A stretch of 64,000 nucleotides of DNA from Roseicyclus persicicus (lineage in GTDB: Bacteria > Pseudomonadota > Alphaproteobacteria > Rhodobacterales > Rhodobacteraceae), in contig NZ_JAAZQQ010000004.1 of assembly GCF_012395815.1 (NCBI RefSeq), forward strand, positions 186,001-250,000, read 5' to 3'. Of the stretch, positions 1-9,173 are shown piece after piece. Both the position numbers and the translations under genes were made by a program. The stretch's first letter is position 1. The number at the start of each line of letters is the position of its first letter. The notes under the pieces are model-generated. The model made no database searches and was not told where the DNA came from. It worked only from the letters and a program-made list of their open reading frames with translations.

Positions 1-1511
1 GCCTGCCAGCGCTGGATCGGCAGCACGTAGCCCACCGGCTTGTCCAGCCCGCGCTCGAAGACGCGGGTGAAGCGGTGGCGTTCCTCGGGGTCCTTGAGCT
101 TGCTGTCCTCGGGCGTGACGTTGGGCGGCAGGCGGCCCTCCTTCAGCATCCACTCGGCCGGGTCCTCGTAGACCGGCGCGGCGAAATCGGCCTCGAGCCC
201 CAGCCGGTCGGCCATGCCGCGCATCATCGCCTCGGCCGCCTCGGGCCCGGCGCCGGTGTCGGCGCGCTCTTCGGCGATCAGGTCGGGGTCCTTCCAGATC
301 GGCTTGCCGTCGCGCCGCCAGTAGAGCGAGAAGGTCCAGCGCGGCAGGCTCTCGCCCGGATACCACTTGCCCTGCCCGTAATGCAAGAAGCCACCCGGCG
401 CGAAGCGGTCGCGCAGCCGCCGGATCAGCGTGTCGGCGAGGCCGCGCTTGGTCGGCCCGACGGCGGCGGTGTTCCACTCGGCGCTCTCGAAATCGTCGAT
501 CGAGACGAAGGTCGGCTCGCCGCCCATGGTCAGCCGCACGTCGCCTGCCCGCAGCGCCGCGTCGACGGTGCGGCCGGTCTGGTTCAGCTTGTCCCAGGCT
601 TCGTCCGAGAAGGGCCTGGTGATGCGGGGATGTTCCGACACGCGGTCGACGCGCATGTCGAAGGTGAACTCGGTCTCGGCGAAGGTCGCCGTGCCGCTGA
701 TCGGCGCGGCGTTGCGGTAATGCGGCGTCGCGGCCAGCGGGATGTGGCTCTCGCCGGTCAGCAGGCCCGAGGTGGGATCGAGGCCGATCCACCCGGCGCC
801 CGGAACATAGACCTCGACCCAGGCATGGAGGTCGGTGAAGTCGTGGTCGGTGCCGCTGGGCCCGTCGAGCGCCTGCACGTCCGGCTTGAGCTGGATCAGG
901 TAGCCCGACACGAAGCGCGCCGCAAAGCCGAGGTGGCGCAGCACCTGCACCAGCAGCCAGCTCGAATCCCGGCACGAGCCGGAGCGCTTTTCCAGGGTTT
1001 CCTCGGGGCTCTGCACGCCCGGCTCCATGCGGATCGTGTAGCCGATCTCCTGCGCGACGCGGGCGTTCAGGGCGACGAGGAAATCCACCGTCCGGGTGCG
1101 GTCGAAGCCGATCCCGCCGATGAACTGGGCCAGCCGCGGCCCCTCGGCCTCGGGCGTGCGGTAGATGACGAGGTCTTCGCGCAGCTCGGCGGGATAGTCG
1201 AAGGGCCAGTGCTCGGCGCTGTCCTCGACGAAGAAGTCGAAGGGGTTGTAGACCGTCATGTCGGCCACGAGGTCGACCTCGATGCGGAATTCCCGCACCG
1301 GCTCGGGGAACACGAAGCGCGCCATCCAGTTCCCGTAGGGGTCCTGCTGGTGGTTCACGAAATGCCCGCCGGGCGACACCTTGAGGCTGTGGGAGATGAT
1401 CCGCGTCCGGCTGTGCGGCGCGGGCCTGAGCCTGACGATCTGCGGCGAGAGCGAGACCGGTCGGTCGTAGCGGTACTGGGTGAGGTGGTGCAGGCTGGCG
1501 TAGATCGACAT
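1..1511 (-). CDS. transglutaminase-like/DUF2126 family protein, N-terminal part (truncated by window)
   Basis: The first 503 residues of a large protein are present; the reading frame is still open at base 1. An N-terminal bacterial transglutaminase beta region (about residues 1-80) precedes a transglutaminase-like core with a plausible catalytic triad: C180 in SGSCRDSS, H229 in DLHAWVEV and D245 in GLDPTSG. The sequence continues past the core into what is, in relatives, the DUF2126 region, so the full protein is probably about 1100 residues. The family is thought to act as a peptidase or amidase, but its substrate is not known. The start at 1511 (ATG, MSIYASLHHLTQY) matches the usual family start. 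The next gene (ytoQ-like) is also on the minus strand, about 136 bases upstream. Confidence 0.85.
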   Translation of the reverse strand, partial: MSIYASLHHLTQYRYDRPVSLSPQIVRLRPAPHSRTRIISHSLKVSPGGHFVNHQQDPYGNWMARFVFPEPVREFRIEVDLVADMTVYNPFDFFVEDSAEHWPFDYPAELREDLVIYRTPEAEGPRLAQFIGGIGFDRTRTVDFLVALNARVAQEIGYTIRMEPGVQSPEETLEKRSGSCRDSSWLLVQVLRHLGFAARFVSGYLIQLKPDVQALDGPSGTDHDFTDLHAWVEVYVPGAGWIGLDPTSGLLTGESHIPLAATPHYRNAAPISGTATFAETEFTFDMRVDRVSEHPRITRPFSDEAWDKLNQTGRTVDAALRAGDVRLTMGGEPTFVSIDDFESAEWNTAAVGPTKRGLADTLIRRLRDRFAPGGFLHYGQGKWYPGESLPRWTFSLYWRRDGKPIWKDPDLIAEERADTGAGPEAAEAMMRGMADRLGLEADFAAPVYEDPAEWMLKEGRLPPNVTPEDSKLKDPEERHRFTRVFERGLDKPVGYVLPIQRWQ

Positions 1512-1647
1512 GTGGTCCGGGCGGCTCCGTGGTCAGTCCGGCCCGTTATTGCAGGTTTCCGCCGCCGCGCCCAGCACGGCAGGTTCACCGACGAAAGAAA
1601 GTCGATCCCGAGGCTTACGAGGCGTGCACCGGGGGCGCCGCCGCCCC

Positions 1648-2094
1648 CTAAACCGGCAGCTTGCCGGTCAGCACGTAGCGCAGGATCTGCGCCACCTGCC
1701 CGGGCTGGTCGCAGACGGCAAGTGCTGCGGCGTGCACCTCCTTCAGCGCGTGCTGGTGCTCGGGCAGGCTGACCACGATCAGGGGCTTGCCCAGCGCCGC
1801 GGCATAGCCCGCGTCGAAGGCGGCGTTCCACTGGCGGTACTTCTCGCCGAAGCGCACGACGACGATGTCGGCGGTCTCGATCCCGTGGCGGGTGCGGATG
1901 GCGTTCAGCTTGGCGCCCTTGTGGTCGTGCCAGAACTTGTCCGGCTCGGCCCCGAGGATCGCGACGCCGCAATCGTCGCTGGCTTCGTGGTCGGTCACCG
2001 GCGCGGTGAAGGTGACGCCAAGGCCCTCGGCGCCGGCCTCGATCTCCTCGCGCCAGTCGGTGTGGATCTCGCCCGACAGGTAGACGGTGAGCAT
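1648..2094 (-). CDS. YtoQ family protein
   Basis: A protein of 148 residues starting MLTVYLSGEIHTDWR. The opening segment resembles the nucleotide 2-deoxyribosyltransferase-like fold, and the whole length matches the YtoQ family, which is conserved in Rhodobacterales and Bacillus but has no established biochemical role. The ATG at 2094 is preceded by an AAGGAGA-type ribosome binding site. It lies downstream of pheT on the same strand, separated by two perfect hairpins (2128-2181). The assignment rests on whole-length family recognition; I would not assign a substrate. Confidence 0.8.
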   Translation of the reverse strand: MLTVYLSGEIHTDWREEIEAGAEGLGVTFTAPVTDHEASDDCGVAILGAEPDKFWHDHKGAKLNAIRTRHGIETADIVVVRFGEKYRQWNAAFDAGYAAALGKPLIVVSLPEHQHALKEVHAAALAVCDQPGQVAQILRYVLTGKLPV

Positions 2095-2127
2095 GGGGTC
2101 TCCTTTCCCGTGTCTGCGGGGGGAAGA

Positions 2128-2181
2128 CCCTGAATTTTCGTGCGAAAATTCAGGGCGCGCGATCCTTCGTGCGAAGGATCG
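2128..2181. repeat. two tandem perfect hairpins sharing a TTCGTGCGAA core
   Basis: Between the pheT stop (2184) and the ytoQ-like start (2094) lie two consecutive inverted repeats. The first has 13-base arms (2128-2140 and 2143-2155) around TG. The second has 10-base arms (2160-2169 and 2172-2181), also around TG. Both have the core TTCGTGCGAA although the outer stem sequences differ. Neither is followed by a clear U-run in the minus-strand transcript, so a simple rho-independent terminator is not evident. They may be transcript-end or processing signals for pheT mRNA, or a repeat family. Confidence 0.75.
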
Positions 2182-2183
2182 TG

Positions 2184-4592
2184 CTACCCCCTGAGGGTGC
2201 CGCCCGAGGCCTTGGCCACCTTGTCGACGATCTTCGCCGCGACGGCCTCGATCTCGTCCTCGGTCAGCGTCTTGTCGCGCGGCTGCAGCCGCACGGTGAT
2301 GGCGACGGATTTCCGCCCCTCGCCCAGCGCGCCGCCGACGAATTCGTCGAACACCCGCACCTCCTCGATCAGCGCCTTGTCGGCGCCGGCGGCCGCGTTG
2401 ACCAGCACGGCGGCCTCGACGCCCGCCTCGACAACGAAGGCGAAGTCGCGCTCGACGGCCTGGAATTCCGGCATCTCGACCGCGCCGCGGCTGGCGCCGG
2501 CCGCCTTGGGCAGCGGGATCTCCTCGGGGAACAGGGTGAAGGCCATCGCGGGGCCCTTCACGTCCATCGCCCGCAGGATGCGCGGGTGCAGCTCGCCGAA
2601 GATGCCCAGCACCTTCTTGGGCCCGAGGCACAGCATCCCGTGCCGGCCGGGGTGCCACCAGTCGCGGGCGCCGCGCAGGATCTGCGTCCTGGCCGGGGCG
2701 CCCATCGCCGACAGGATCGCCTCGGCGTCGGCCTTCACGTCGAACGCGTCGACCGGGCGGCGGTCGCCGTGCGGCCCGCGCGGGGTGCTGTGGCCGACCA
2801 GCAGGCCCGTGACCTGCAGGTGCTGTTCGCCCGGCTCGCCGCCGTGGAAGGCGTGGCCGACCTCGAACAGCGCGAGGTCCATCATCCCGCGCGCCTGGTT
2901 GCGGGCGGCGGCCTGCATCAGCCCCGGCAGGAGCGCCGGGCGCATGTGGCTCAGCTCGGACGAGATCGGGTTTTCCAGCATCGTGTCGTCGCCGCCGCCG
3001 CCGAACAGGCTGGCCGCGGCCTTGTCGATGAAGCTGTAGGTCACGCACTCGTTGTAGCCGAGCGCGGCGGCGGTGCGTCGGCCCATCCGCTCGCGCATCT
3101 GCATCGGGGTCAGCACCGGCTTGGGCACGCCGGGACGCGGGCGGCGCATCGGCTTCGGCTCCAGCTTGGTCAGGCTGGCGATCCGCGCCACTTCTTCGAC
3201 AAGATCAGCCTCGCCCTGGATGTCCCGGCGCCAGGAGGGCACCCAGACCTCCAGCACGTCGCCGGGGCCGGTGGCCGAGAAGCCCAGCGCGGTCAGGATG
3301 CGGACCTGTTCCGCCTTGGGGATGTCCATGCCGACGAGCGAGATCACGCGCGCGGTGTCGAGCGGGTAGCTGCGCGCGGTCCGGATCGGTGCGCCGGCCT
3401 CGGACACCTCGGACGCCTCGCCGCCGCAGAGATCGAGGATCATCCGCGTCGCGGCCTCGAGCCCCGGCAGGGTGTAGTCGGGATCGACCCCGCGCTCGAA
3501 CCGGTAGCGGGCGTCGGAGTTGATCTTGAGGTCACGGCCCGTGTGCGCGATCTGGACCGGGTCCCACCACGCGCTCTCGACGTAGACGTTCACCGTGGCC
3601 TCGGTGCAGCCAGTCGACTCGCCGCCCATGATCCCGGCCAGGCTCTCGACGCCGTGGTCGTCGGAAATCAGCGTGTGGCCCGGCTTGGCTGTGTAGGTCT
3701 TCTCGTCCAGCGCCAGCAGCGTCTCGCCGCCCTTGGCACGATGCACCCGGAGGTCGCCCTTGACCTTGTCGGCGTCGAAGACGTGCAGCGGGCGGCCCAT
3801 GTCGTAGGTGAAGAAGTTGGTCACGTCGACCAGCGCCGAGATCGGCCGCAGCCCGATGGCGCGCAGCCGGTCCTGCAGCCACTGCGGGCTGGGGCCGTTC
3901 CTGACGCCCCGGATCACGCGGCCGGCCCAGTGCGGGGCCACGTCCAGCGTGTCGGCGTCGATCGTCACCCCGATCGGGCAGGGGAAGGCGCCCGGCACCG
4001 GCTGGGGGTCATGCGGTTTCAGCTTGCCGAGGCCGCGCGCGGCGAGGTCGCGGGCGATGCCGTGGACGCCCAGCGCATCCTGCCGGTTGGGCGTGATGGC
4101 GATCTCGATCACCGGATCGACCTTGGCGGGGTCGTTCTGGGCCAGCCAGTCGACGAAGCGCTGCCCGACCTCGCCCGAGGGCAGCTCGATGATGCCGGAA
4201 TGCTCGTCCGACAGCTCCAGCTCGCGCTCGGAGGCCATCATGCCATGGCTTTCCACGCCGCGGATCTTGCCCACGGCCAGCGTCACGTCGATGCCGGGGA
4301 CGTAGTCGCCGGGCTTGGCCAGCACCACGGTGATCCCCGCCCGCGCGTTGGGCGCGCCGCAGACGATCTGCTTCACGCCTTCGTCGGTCTCGACCATGCA
4401 GACGCGCAGGCGGTCGGCGTCGGGGTGCTGCTCGGCGGATTGCACCTTGGCCAGCGTGAAGGGCTTCAGCCGCGCGGCGCGGTCCTCCACGCCTTCGACC
4501 TCGAGGCCGAGGTCGGTCAGCGCCTCGGTGATCTCGTCGAGGGTGGCGGAGGTGTCGAGGTGCTCTTTCAGCCAGGACAGGGTGAATTTCAT
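2184..4592 (-). CDS. pheT: phenylalanine-tRNA ligase beta subunit
   Basis: 802 residues, the normal length of bacterial PheT. It joins with PheS in the cytoplasmic alpha2-beta2 enzyme that charges tRNA-Phe. Visible are the N-terminal segment MKFTLSWLKEHLD, the tRNA-binding (EMAP/OB-like) domain around residues 40-150, the B3/B4 editing region, the B5 domain around residues 400-475, and the C-terminal ferredoxin-like anticodon-binding domain ending near RLQPRDKTLTEDE. Unusually, pheS and pheT are not adjacent: a small secreted protein gene and a REP-like inverted repeat sit between them. All three genes are on the minus strand, so co-transcription is possible. Confidence 0.97.
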   Translation of the reverse strand: MKFTLSWLKEHLDTSATLDEITEALTDLGLEVEGVEDRAARLKPFTLAKVQSAEQHPDADRLRVCMVETDEGVKQIVCGAPNARAGITVVLAKPGDYVPGIDVTLAVGKIRGVESHGMMASERELELSDEHSGIIELPSGEVGQRFVDWLAQNDPAKVDPVIEIAITPNRQDALGVHGIARDLAARGLGKLKPHDPQPVPGAFPCPIGVTIDADTLDVAPHWAGRVIRGVRNGPSPQWLQDRLRAIGLRPISALVDVTNFFTYDMGRPLHVFDADKVKGDLRVHRAKGGETLLALDEKTYTAKPGHTLISDDHGVESLAGIMGGESTGCTEATVNVYVESAWWDPVQIAHTGRDLKINSDARYRFERGVDPDYTLPGLEAATRMILDLCGGEASEVSEAGAPIRTARSYPLDTARVISLVGMDIPKAEQVRILTALGFSATGPGDVLEVWVPSWRRDIQGEADLVEEVARIASLTKLEPKPMRRPRPGVPKPVLTPMQMRERMGRRTAAALGYNECVTYSFIDKAAASLFGGGGDDTMLENPISSELSHMRPALLPGLMQAAARNQARGMMDLALFEVGHAFHGGEPGEQHLQVTGLLVGHSTPRGPHGDRRPVDAFDVKADAEAILSAMGAPARTQILRGARDWWHPGRHGMLCLGPKKVLGIFGELHPRILRAMDVKGPAMAFTLFPEEIPLPKAAGASRGAVEMPEFQAVERDFAFVVEAGVEAAVLVNAAAGADKALIEEVRVFDEFVGGALGEGRKSVAITVRLQPRDKTLTEDEIEAVAAKIVDKVAKASGGTLRG

Positions 4593-4682
4593 GGGCTTGC
4601 GCTCCGTCGCGGGGTTGCCCGCGTTCTAGCGTCTCTGCGCGCGGTGTCCACCGGGGAAAGGGGCGATGCGCCATGCGGGGAT

Positions 4683-4741
4683 GTAGGGTGGGGTTCTACC
4701 CCACCATGCGCGGGCCGTGGTGGGGTGGAACCCCACCCTAC
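4683..4741. repeat. REP/BIME-like inverted repeat (GTAGGGTGGGGT family)
   Basis: Two 24-base arms, 4683-4706 and 4718-4741, are inverted copies with a single mismatch and an 11-base spacer. Each arm is itself palindromic (GGTGGGG, 5-base loop, CCCCACC), which gives the double-palindrome structure of REP/BIME elements. It lies between pheT and the upstream small gene, in the 171-base gap at 4593-4763. A partial relative starting GTAGGGTG is at 56683-56705. No RAYT transposase gene is in the window. Confidence 0.75.
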
Positions 4742-4763
4742 TCGCTACGCGCTTGCGCGCACC

Positions 4764-5150
4764 TTAGTACCGGCAGGAAAGGAGAGCGAAAGGATTGACG
4801 GCGTCTTGAAGCGCCGAGTTAACGCTCAAACGTGCAACTACTTGCCCGTTGTGAACCAAGAAAGGCGGATCCATTGTGTACGGATTAAAGGGTGAAAGTT
4901 GAGAAAACTGCCCCCCGTACTGGCCATACTCATTGAGTATGCTGTTCATTTGGTATGGCGAGCCGTACTCGCCATACTCGTTGAAGATGCTCTCGGCTTC
5001 AAACCTACCGAGTACAGAACCCAGAAATGTGCCGTCTGAGGCCACGATTGCTAGGCCGTAGGCGGCCTCACAGAAGCCTTGGGCCCGCAAAGCTGCGCCA
5101 TTGAAGAGAAACACAAGAACGGAGACTAGGAGCAGAACCGTCTTCCGCAC
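4764..5150 (-). CDS. small secreted protein with aromatic FNEYGxYGSPY-type repeats
   Basis: 128 residues. A Sec-type signal peptide (MRKTVLLLVSVLVFLFNGAALRAQ) is followed by a short body with tandem segments SIFNEYGEYGSPY, SILNEYGQYGGQF and LSPFNPYTMDPP, and a C-terminal NPFALLSCRY. The N-x-Y-G-x-Y-G-S repeat followed by an FNPYA-x-x-PP-like segment recurs in scattered bacterial hypothetical proteins whose function is unknown to me. The start is GTG at 5150, four bases after the pheS stop codon. Base composition is clearly lower in GC than pheS and pheT, suggesting transfer into the phe cluster. Probably periplasmic or extracellular. No enzymatic motif is seen. Confidence 0.75.
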   Translation of the reverse strand: MRKTVLLLVSVLVFLFNGAALRAQGFCEAAYGLAIVASDGTFLGSVLGRFEAESIFNEYGEYGSPYQMNSILNEYGQYGGQFSQLSPFNPYTMDPPFLVHNGQVVARLSVNSALQDAVNPFALLSCRY

Positions 5151-5154
5151 CGCC

Positions 5155-6225
<1,071 letters not shown>

Positions 6226-6299
6226 GATCCCGCGCCTTCCGCCCGTCAAATCCGCGCCCTCACCTATCACGGAAGGCCCGGATTGCAAGCCGCAGGGCC

Positions 6300-7031
6300 T
6301 CAGGTGCCGTCGCGCCCCGCGAAGGCGGATTTGCGGCCCCGGATCTCCAGCGCGCGGCGCGACAGCTGCACCTTGCCGTTCTGCGCGTAGAGGGTGGTGG
6401 GGGGCTCGGCCTTGACCCGTTTCTCGGCCACCACGATGGAATCGTAGAAGCGGACCGAGTGCAGATCCTTCGCGATCGGATCGAAGGGGAACAGCGCGTC
6501 CTGGTCGGTGTACCAGCTGTGCATCCGGTCGACGAGGCGCTTGGCGTATTCGATGAAGGACGCCTCGTTGCGGTAGCCGCCGCCGAAGCCGGGCCAGTAG
6601 GAGGTGTGGCAATCCTCGACCACGTAGACGCCCCCGTCGGCCAGGTGCGGCCAGAGCGCGTCGAAGCTGGCCACCTGGTGGGCGCAGACATGGGAGCCGT
6701 CGTCGAGGATCACGTCGAAGGGGCCGTGTTTCCGGGCCAGCTCGGCGAGGAAGGCGGGGTCGGCCTGGTTGCCGATCTCGACCGTGGTGCCGGGAACCTC
6801 CAGCGCCTTGCAGGCGGGGTCGATGTCGAGGAAGGCGAGGCGCGAGCCTTGCGCGAAATGCGCCTTCCACATCGGGATCGAGCCGCCCTTGAACACGCCG
6901 ATCTCGAGGAAGGACACCGGGCGGCTGCGGAACCGGGTCAGCTCGCGGGTGTAGACGTCGAAATAGTGGACCCATTTCGACAGGAGCCGGTCGTCGGTCG
7001 TCCTGAGATAGTCGGCGAAGAAATCGGCCAT
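6300..7031 (-). CDS. class I SAM-dependent methyltransferase
   Basis: 243 residues. The nucleotide-binding glycine motif is in [15 protein letters not shown], followed by the acidic [10 protein letters not shown] strand and [10 protein letters not shown], the pattern of a Rossmann-fold SAM methyltransferase. The later [17 protein letters not shown] segment resembles sugar or macrolide O-methyltransferases of the MycE/TylF/CmcI type, but the substrate cannot be read from sequence. The ATG at 7031 has AGGGG five bases upstream. It lies between the rplT terminator and pheS, with only 74 bases to the pheS start, so it could be co-transcribed with pheS. Confidence 0.82.
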   Translation of the reverse strand: MADFFADYLRTTDDRLLSKWVHYFDVYTRELTRFRSRPVSFLEIGVFKGGSIPMWKAHFAQGSRLAFLDIDPACKALEVPGTTVEIGNQADPAFLAELARKHGPFDVILDDGSHVCAHQVASFDALWPHLADGGVYVVEDCHTSYWPGFGGGYRNEASFIEYAKRLVDRMHSWYTDQDALFPFDPIAKDLHSVRFYDSIVVAEKRVKAEPPTTLYAQNGKVQLSRRALEIRGRKSAFAGRDGT

Positions 7032-7051
7032 GCGCGCACCCCTGAAACGGA

Positions 7052-7085
7052 AAACCCCCGCCGGACCATCGCCCGGCGGGGGTTT
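7052..7085 (-). terminator. rho-independent terminator after rplT
   Basis: 13-base perfect arms (7052-7064 and 7073-7085, AAACCCCCGCCGG type) with an 8-base loop, and a U-run in the minus-strand transcript. It sits 25 bases past the rplT stop and would end the rpmI-rplT transcript before the methyltransferase gene. Confidence 0.85.
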
Positions 7086-7109
7086 GAACTCAAGCGAGGC
7101 CGGCGCGCG

Positions 7110-7469
7110 TCAGAGCGCGGCGCGGGCCTGGGCCACGATGGCGCCGAAGGCTTCGGGCTCGTGGATGGCCAGATCGGCCAGAACCTTGCGGTCCACCTCG
7201 ATGCCGGCCTTGGCCAGCCCGTTGATGAAGCGCGAATAGGTCAGGTCGGCGTCATGGGCGCGGACGGCGGCGTTGATCCGCTGGATCCACAGCGCCCGGA
7301 ACTGCCGCTTGCGGACCTTGCGGTCGCGGGTCGCGTACTGGTTGGCCTTGTCGACGGCCTGCGTCGCGGTCTTGAAGCTGCGCGAACGGGCGCCGTAGTA
7401 GCCCTTGGCCGCGTCGAGGACCTTCTTGTGGCGACGATGGGTGACGGTTCCACCTTTGGTGCGGGACAT
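7110..7469 (-). CDS. rplT: 50S ribosomal protein L20 (bL20)
   Basis: 119 residues, the full length of bL20, an assembly-initiating 23S rRNA-binding protein. The highly basic N-terminal extension ([20 protein letters not shown]) and the motif [21 protein letters not shown] are typical. It lies 12 bases downstream of rpmI on the minus strand and is followed by a strong terminator. Confidence 0.98.
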   Translation of the reverse strand: MSRTKGGTVTHRRHKKVLDAAKGYYGARSRSFKTATQAVDKANQYATRDRKVRKRQFRALWIQRINAAVRAHDADLTYSRFINGLAKAGIEVDRKVLADLAIHEPEAFGAIVAQARAAL

Positions 7470-7481
7470 GTCTCAGGCTCC

Positions 7482-7682
7482 TCAGCGGTCGTAGGGCATG
7501 TAGGTCTTGACGATCTTCGCATCGGGCTCGGACAGCGTGGTCGTGCCCCGTGCATTGCGGATGAACTTGGTCGTCCGCTTGATCATCCCGTGCCGCTTGC
7601 CGGCCTGCGCCGCCACCACCTTGCCGGTGCCGGTCACCTTGAAGCGCTTCTTGGCGCTCGACTTGGTCTTCATCTTCGGCAT
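7482..7682 (-). CDS. rpmI: 50S ribosomal protein L35 (bL35)
   Basis: 66 residues starting [20 protein letters not shown], the standard bL35 sequence. The ATG at 7682 follows a GGAGAC ribosome binding site. It is the first gene of the rpmI-rplT pair; no infC lies upstream, and the next gene (aroQ) is divergent. The 189-base divergent region 7683-7871 should hold promoters for both directions; I see no clear operator in it. Confidence 0.98.
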   Translation of the reverse strand: MPKMKTKSSAKKRFKVTGTGKVVAAQAGKRHGMIKRTTKFIRNARGTTTLSEPDAKIVKTYMPYDR

Positions 7683-7871
7683 TTCCGTCTCCTGTCTTGG
7701 TAGAGAGGTTCGGGCGCGACTCGGCATGCCGTTGTGGCCGGCCGCACCGTTGGAGCGCGCCGTATAGGGCCAATCGGACCCCCTGTCCAGCCCGCGAAAC
7801 GGAGAGGCGCGGGGCGGGATCGGCGGCTATGCTGGGCGGGACCAGCCACCCGAGCCGAAAGGACACCGCCC

Positions 7872-8351
7872 ATGCCCCGGATCACCCTTCTCAACGGTCC
7901 CAACCTCAACCTCCTGGGCGAGCGGGAGCCCGAGATCTACGGCCGCACGACGCTGGCCGAGATCGAGGCGCGGTGCCTGGCGCTGGCCGGCGCGCTGGAC
8001 CTGTCGCTGCGCTTCGAGCAGTCCAACAGCGAGGCCGTGCTGGTCGACGCGATCCAGGAGGAACGGATACGGTCGGACGCGCTGATCATCAACCCGGCGG
8101 GGCTGTCGTTCCACTCGGTGCCGATCCTCGACGCGATCCGCATCTTCCGCGGCCCGGTGATCGAGCTGCACCTGTCCAACATCCACGCGCGCGACGCGGC
8201 GCACCGGCACTCGATCCAGTCGGCGGCGGCGACGGGCGTGATCTGCGGGCTCGGCCCCTACGGCTACCAGGTCGCCATGCTGGCGGCGCTCGACCTGATC
8301 GGCCACCGCGCGGACCCGTTGCCGGGCTGGCTCTTGGGGCCGGGGGTCTAG
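7872..8351 (+). CDS. aroQ: 3-dehydroquinate dehydratase, type II
   Basis: 159 residues. Catalyses the dehydration of 3-dehydroquinate to 3-dehydroshikimate in the shikimate pathway (cytoplasm, dodecamer). Family hallmarks are ITLLNGPNLNLLGEREPEIYG, with the catalytic tyrosine Y23 in the lid loop, the segment NPAGLSFHS (usual family form N-P-G-x-x-T-H-T), and HLSNIHARD with the conserved histidine. The SFHS variant replaces the common T-H-T but keeps the histidine. The stop codon overlaps the convergent membrane protein gene by four bases. Confidence 0.95.
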   Translation: MPRITLLNGPNLNLLGEREPEIYGRTTLAEIEARCLALAGALDLSLRFEQSNSEAVLVDAIQEERIRSDALIINPAGLSFHSVPILDAIRIFRGPVIELHLSNIHARDAAHRHSIQSAAATGVICGLGPYGYQVAMLAALDLIGHRADPLPGWLLGPGV

Positions 8352-8581
8352 TTCAGGATCATCGCGGCGACGTGGATGAAGGCGTCGGGGATGTCCCGCG
8401 GCGTCAGCCCGCCGGGACGGAGCCCGAGGTGGACCCAGGCGAACAGGCCGAGGCCGATCGCCAGCGACAAGAGCGGCAGGCGCGGGACCACGCGGTCGGC
8501 CCAGGCCGCCACGATCGAGGCCGTGGCGACCACGCTCACCAGCGTGGCGATGACGATCAGGATGTCGGGGTCGACCTGCAT
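8348..8581 (-). CDS. small membrane protein
   Basis: 77 residues from the ATG at 8581 (MQVDPDILIVIATL), which has GAAGG six bases upstream; a start at 8611 would add ten residues but lacks such a site. Two hydrophobic segments (about residues 7-27 and 34-52) suggest two transmembrane helices, followed by a short tail. Function unknown. Its stop codon overlaps the end of the convergent aroQ by four bases. Confidence 0.6.
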   Translation of the reverse strand: MQVDPDILIVIATLVSVVATASIVAAWADRVVPRLPLLSLAIGLGLFAWVHLGLRPGGLTPRDIPDAFIHVAAMILN

Positions 8582-8645
8582 CTTGGCCTTCGGGGTCCTG
8601 GGCGGGGCCACAGTGCCACGGCGGGGCGGGCACGGAAAGGGTGGC

Positions 8646-9173
8646 TCACATCAGCGGCGCGGCCTCGGTGACGACGCGCAGGTGGTCGCCGGGGGAGGAG
8701 CCGGCCCAGTCGACCCACAGGCGCCGGGGGTCGGCCGGGTCGATCCAGGCGCGGTCGCGGGGTTCAAGCCCGCGCAGGTCATGGCCGAGGAACAGCGTCT
8801 CGACGCCCGACAGCGCGTCGGTGGCCGCCAGCGTCTCGGGCGTAGTGGCAAGGCCAAGGATCGGCGCGTCGAACAGGACCCAGCCGATGTGCCGCCCGCC
8901 GGTGCCGTCGAACAGGACGTGGTGCAGCGCGACCACCGATCCCGCCGGCACGACGCCGGTGTCGAGAACCAGCGGCGCCTCCAGCAGCACGCCCTGCGCC
9001 TCGTCGAAGGCGATCAGGTCGGGGCGGTCGATCATGTCCTCGCCCACGGCGAAGGGCGGCTCGGGCAGGAGGACGAACGCCCCTGCCCCGTCCTGCGCGA
9101 CGATGGCGCCCTCCACCACCCGCGCCGCGGCAGGGGCGGCGAGCAGGAGAAGGACGGCCAGCGCCCGGATCAT
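8646..9173 (-). CDS. secreted protein of unknown function
   Basis: 175 residues with a clear signal peptide (MIRALAVLLLLAAPAAARVVEG). The mature part has no cysteine and no motif I recognise. The ATG at 9173 overlaps the pyk stop codon in an ATGA arrangement, so it is probably translated with pyk from one mRNA. The coupling is structural; I see no metabolic link to pyruvate kinase. Confidence 0.7.
   Translation of the reverse strand: MIRALAVLLLLAAPAAARVVEGAIVAQDGAGAFVLLPEPPFAVGEDMIDRPDLIAFDEAQGVLLEAPLVLDTGVVPAGSVVALHHVLFDGTGGRHIGWVLFDAPILGLATTPETLAATDALSGVETLFLGHDLRGLEPRDRAWIDPADPRRLWVDWAGSSPGDHLRVVTEAAPLM

Noticed and set aside
2169-4895. Very long open frames antisense to pheT, ftsK, pnp and other genes
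   Set aside because: High third-position GC opens antisense frames; the predicted products are Arg/Gly/Ala/His-rich and lack family features, while the sense frames are recognised proteins.
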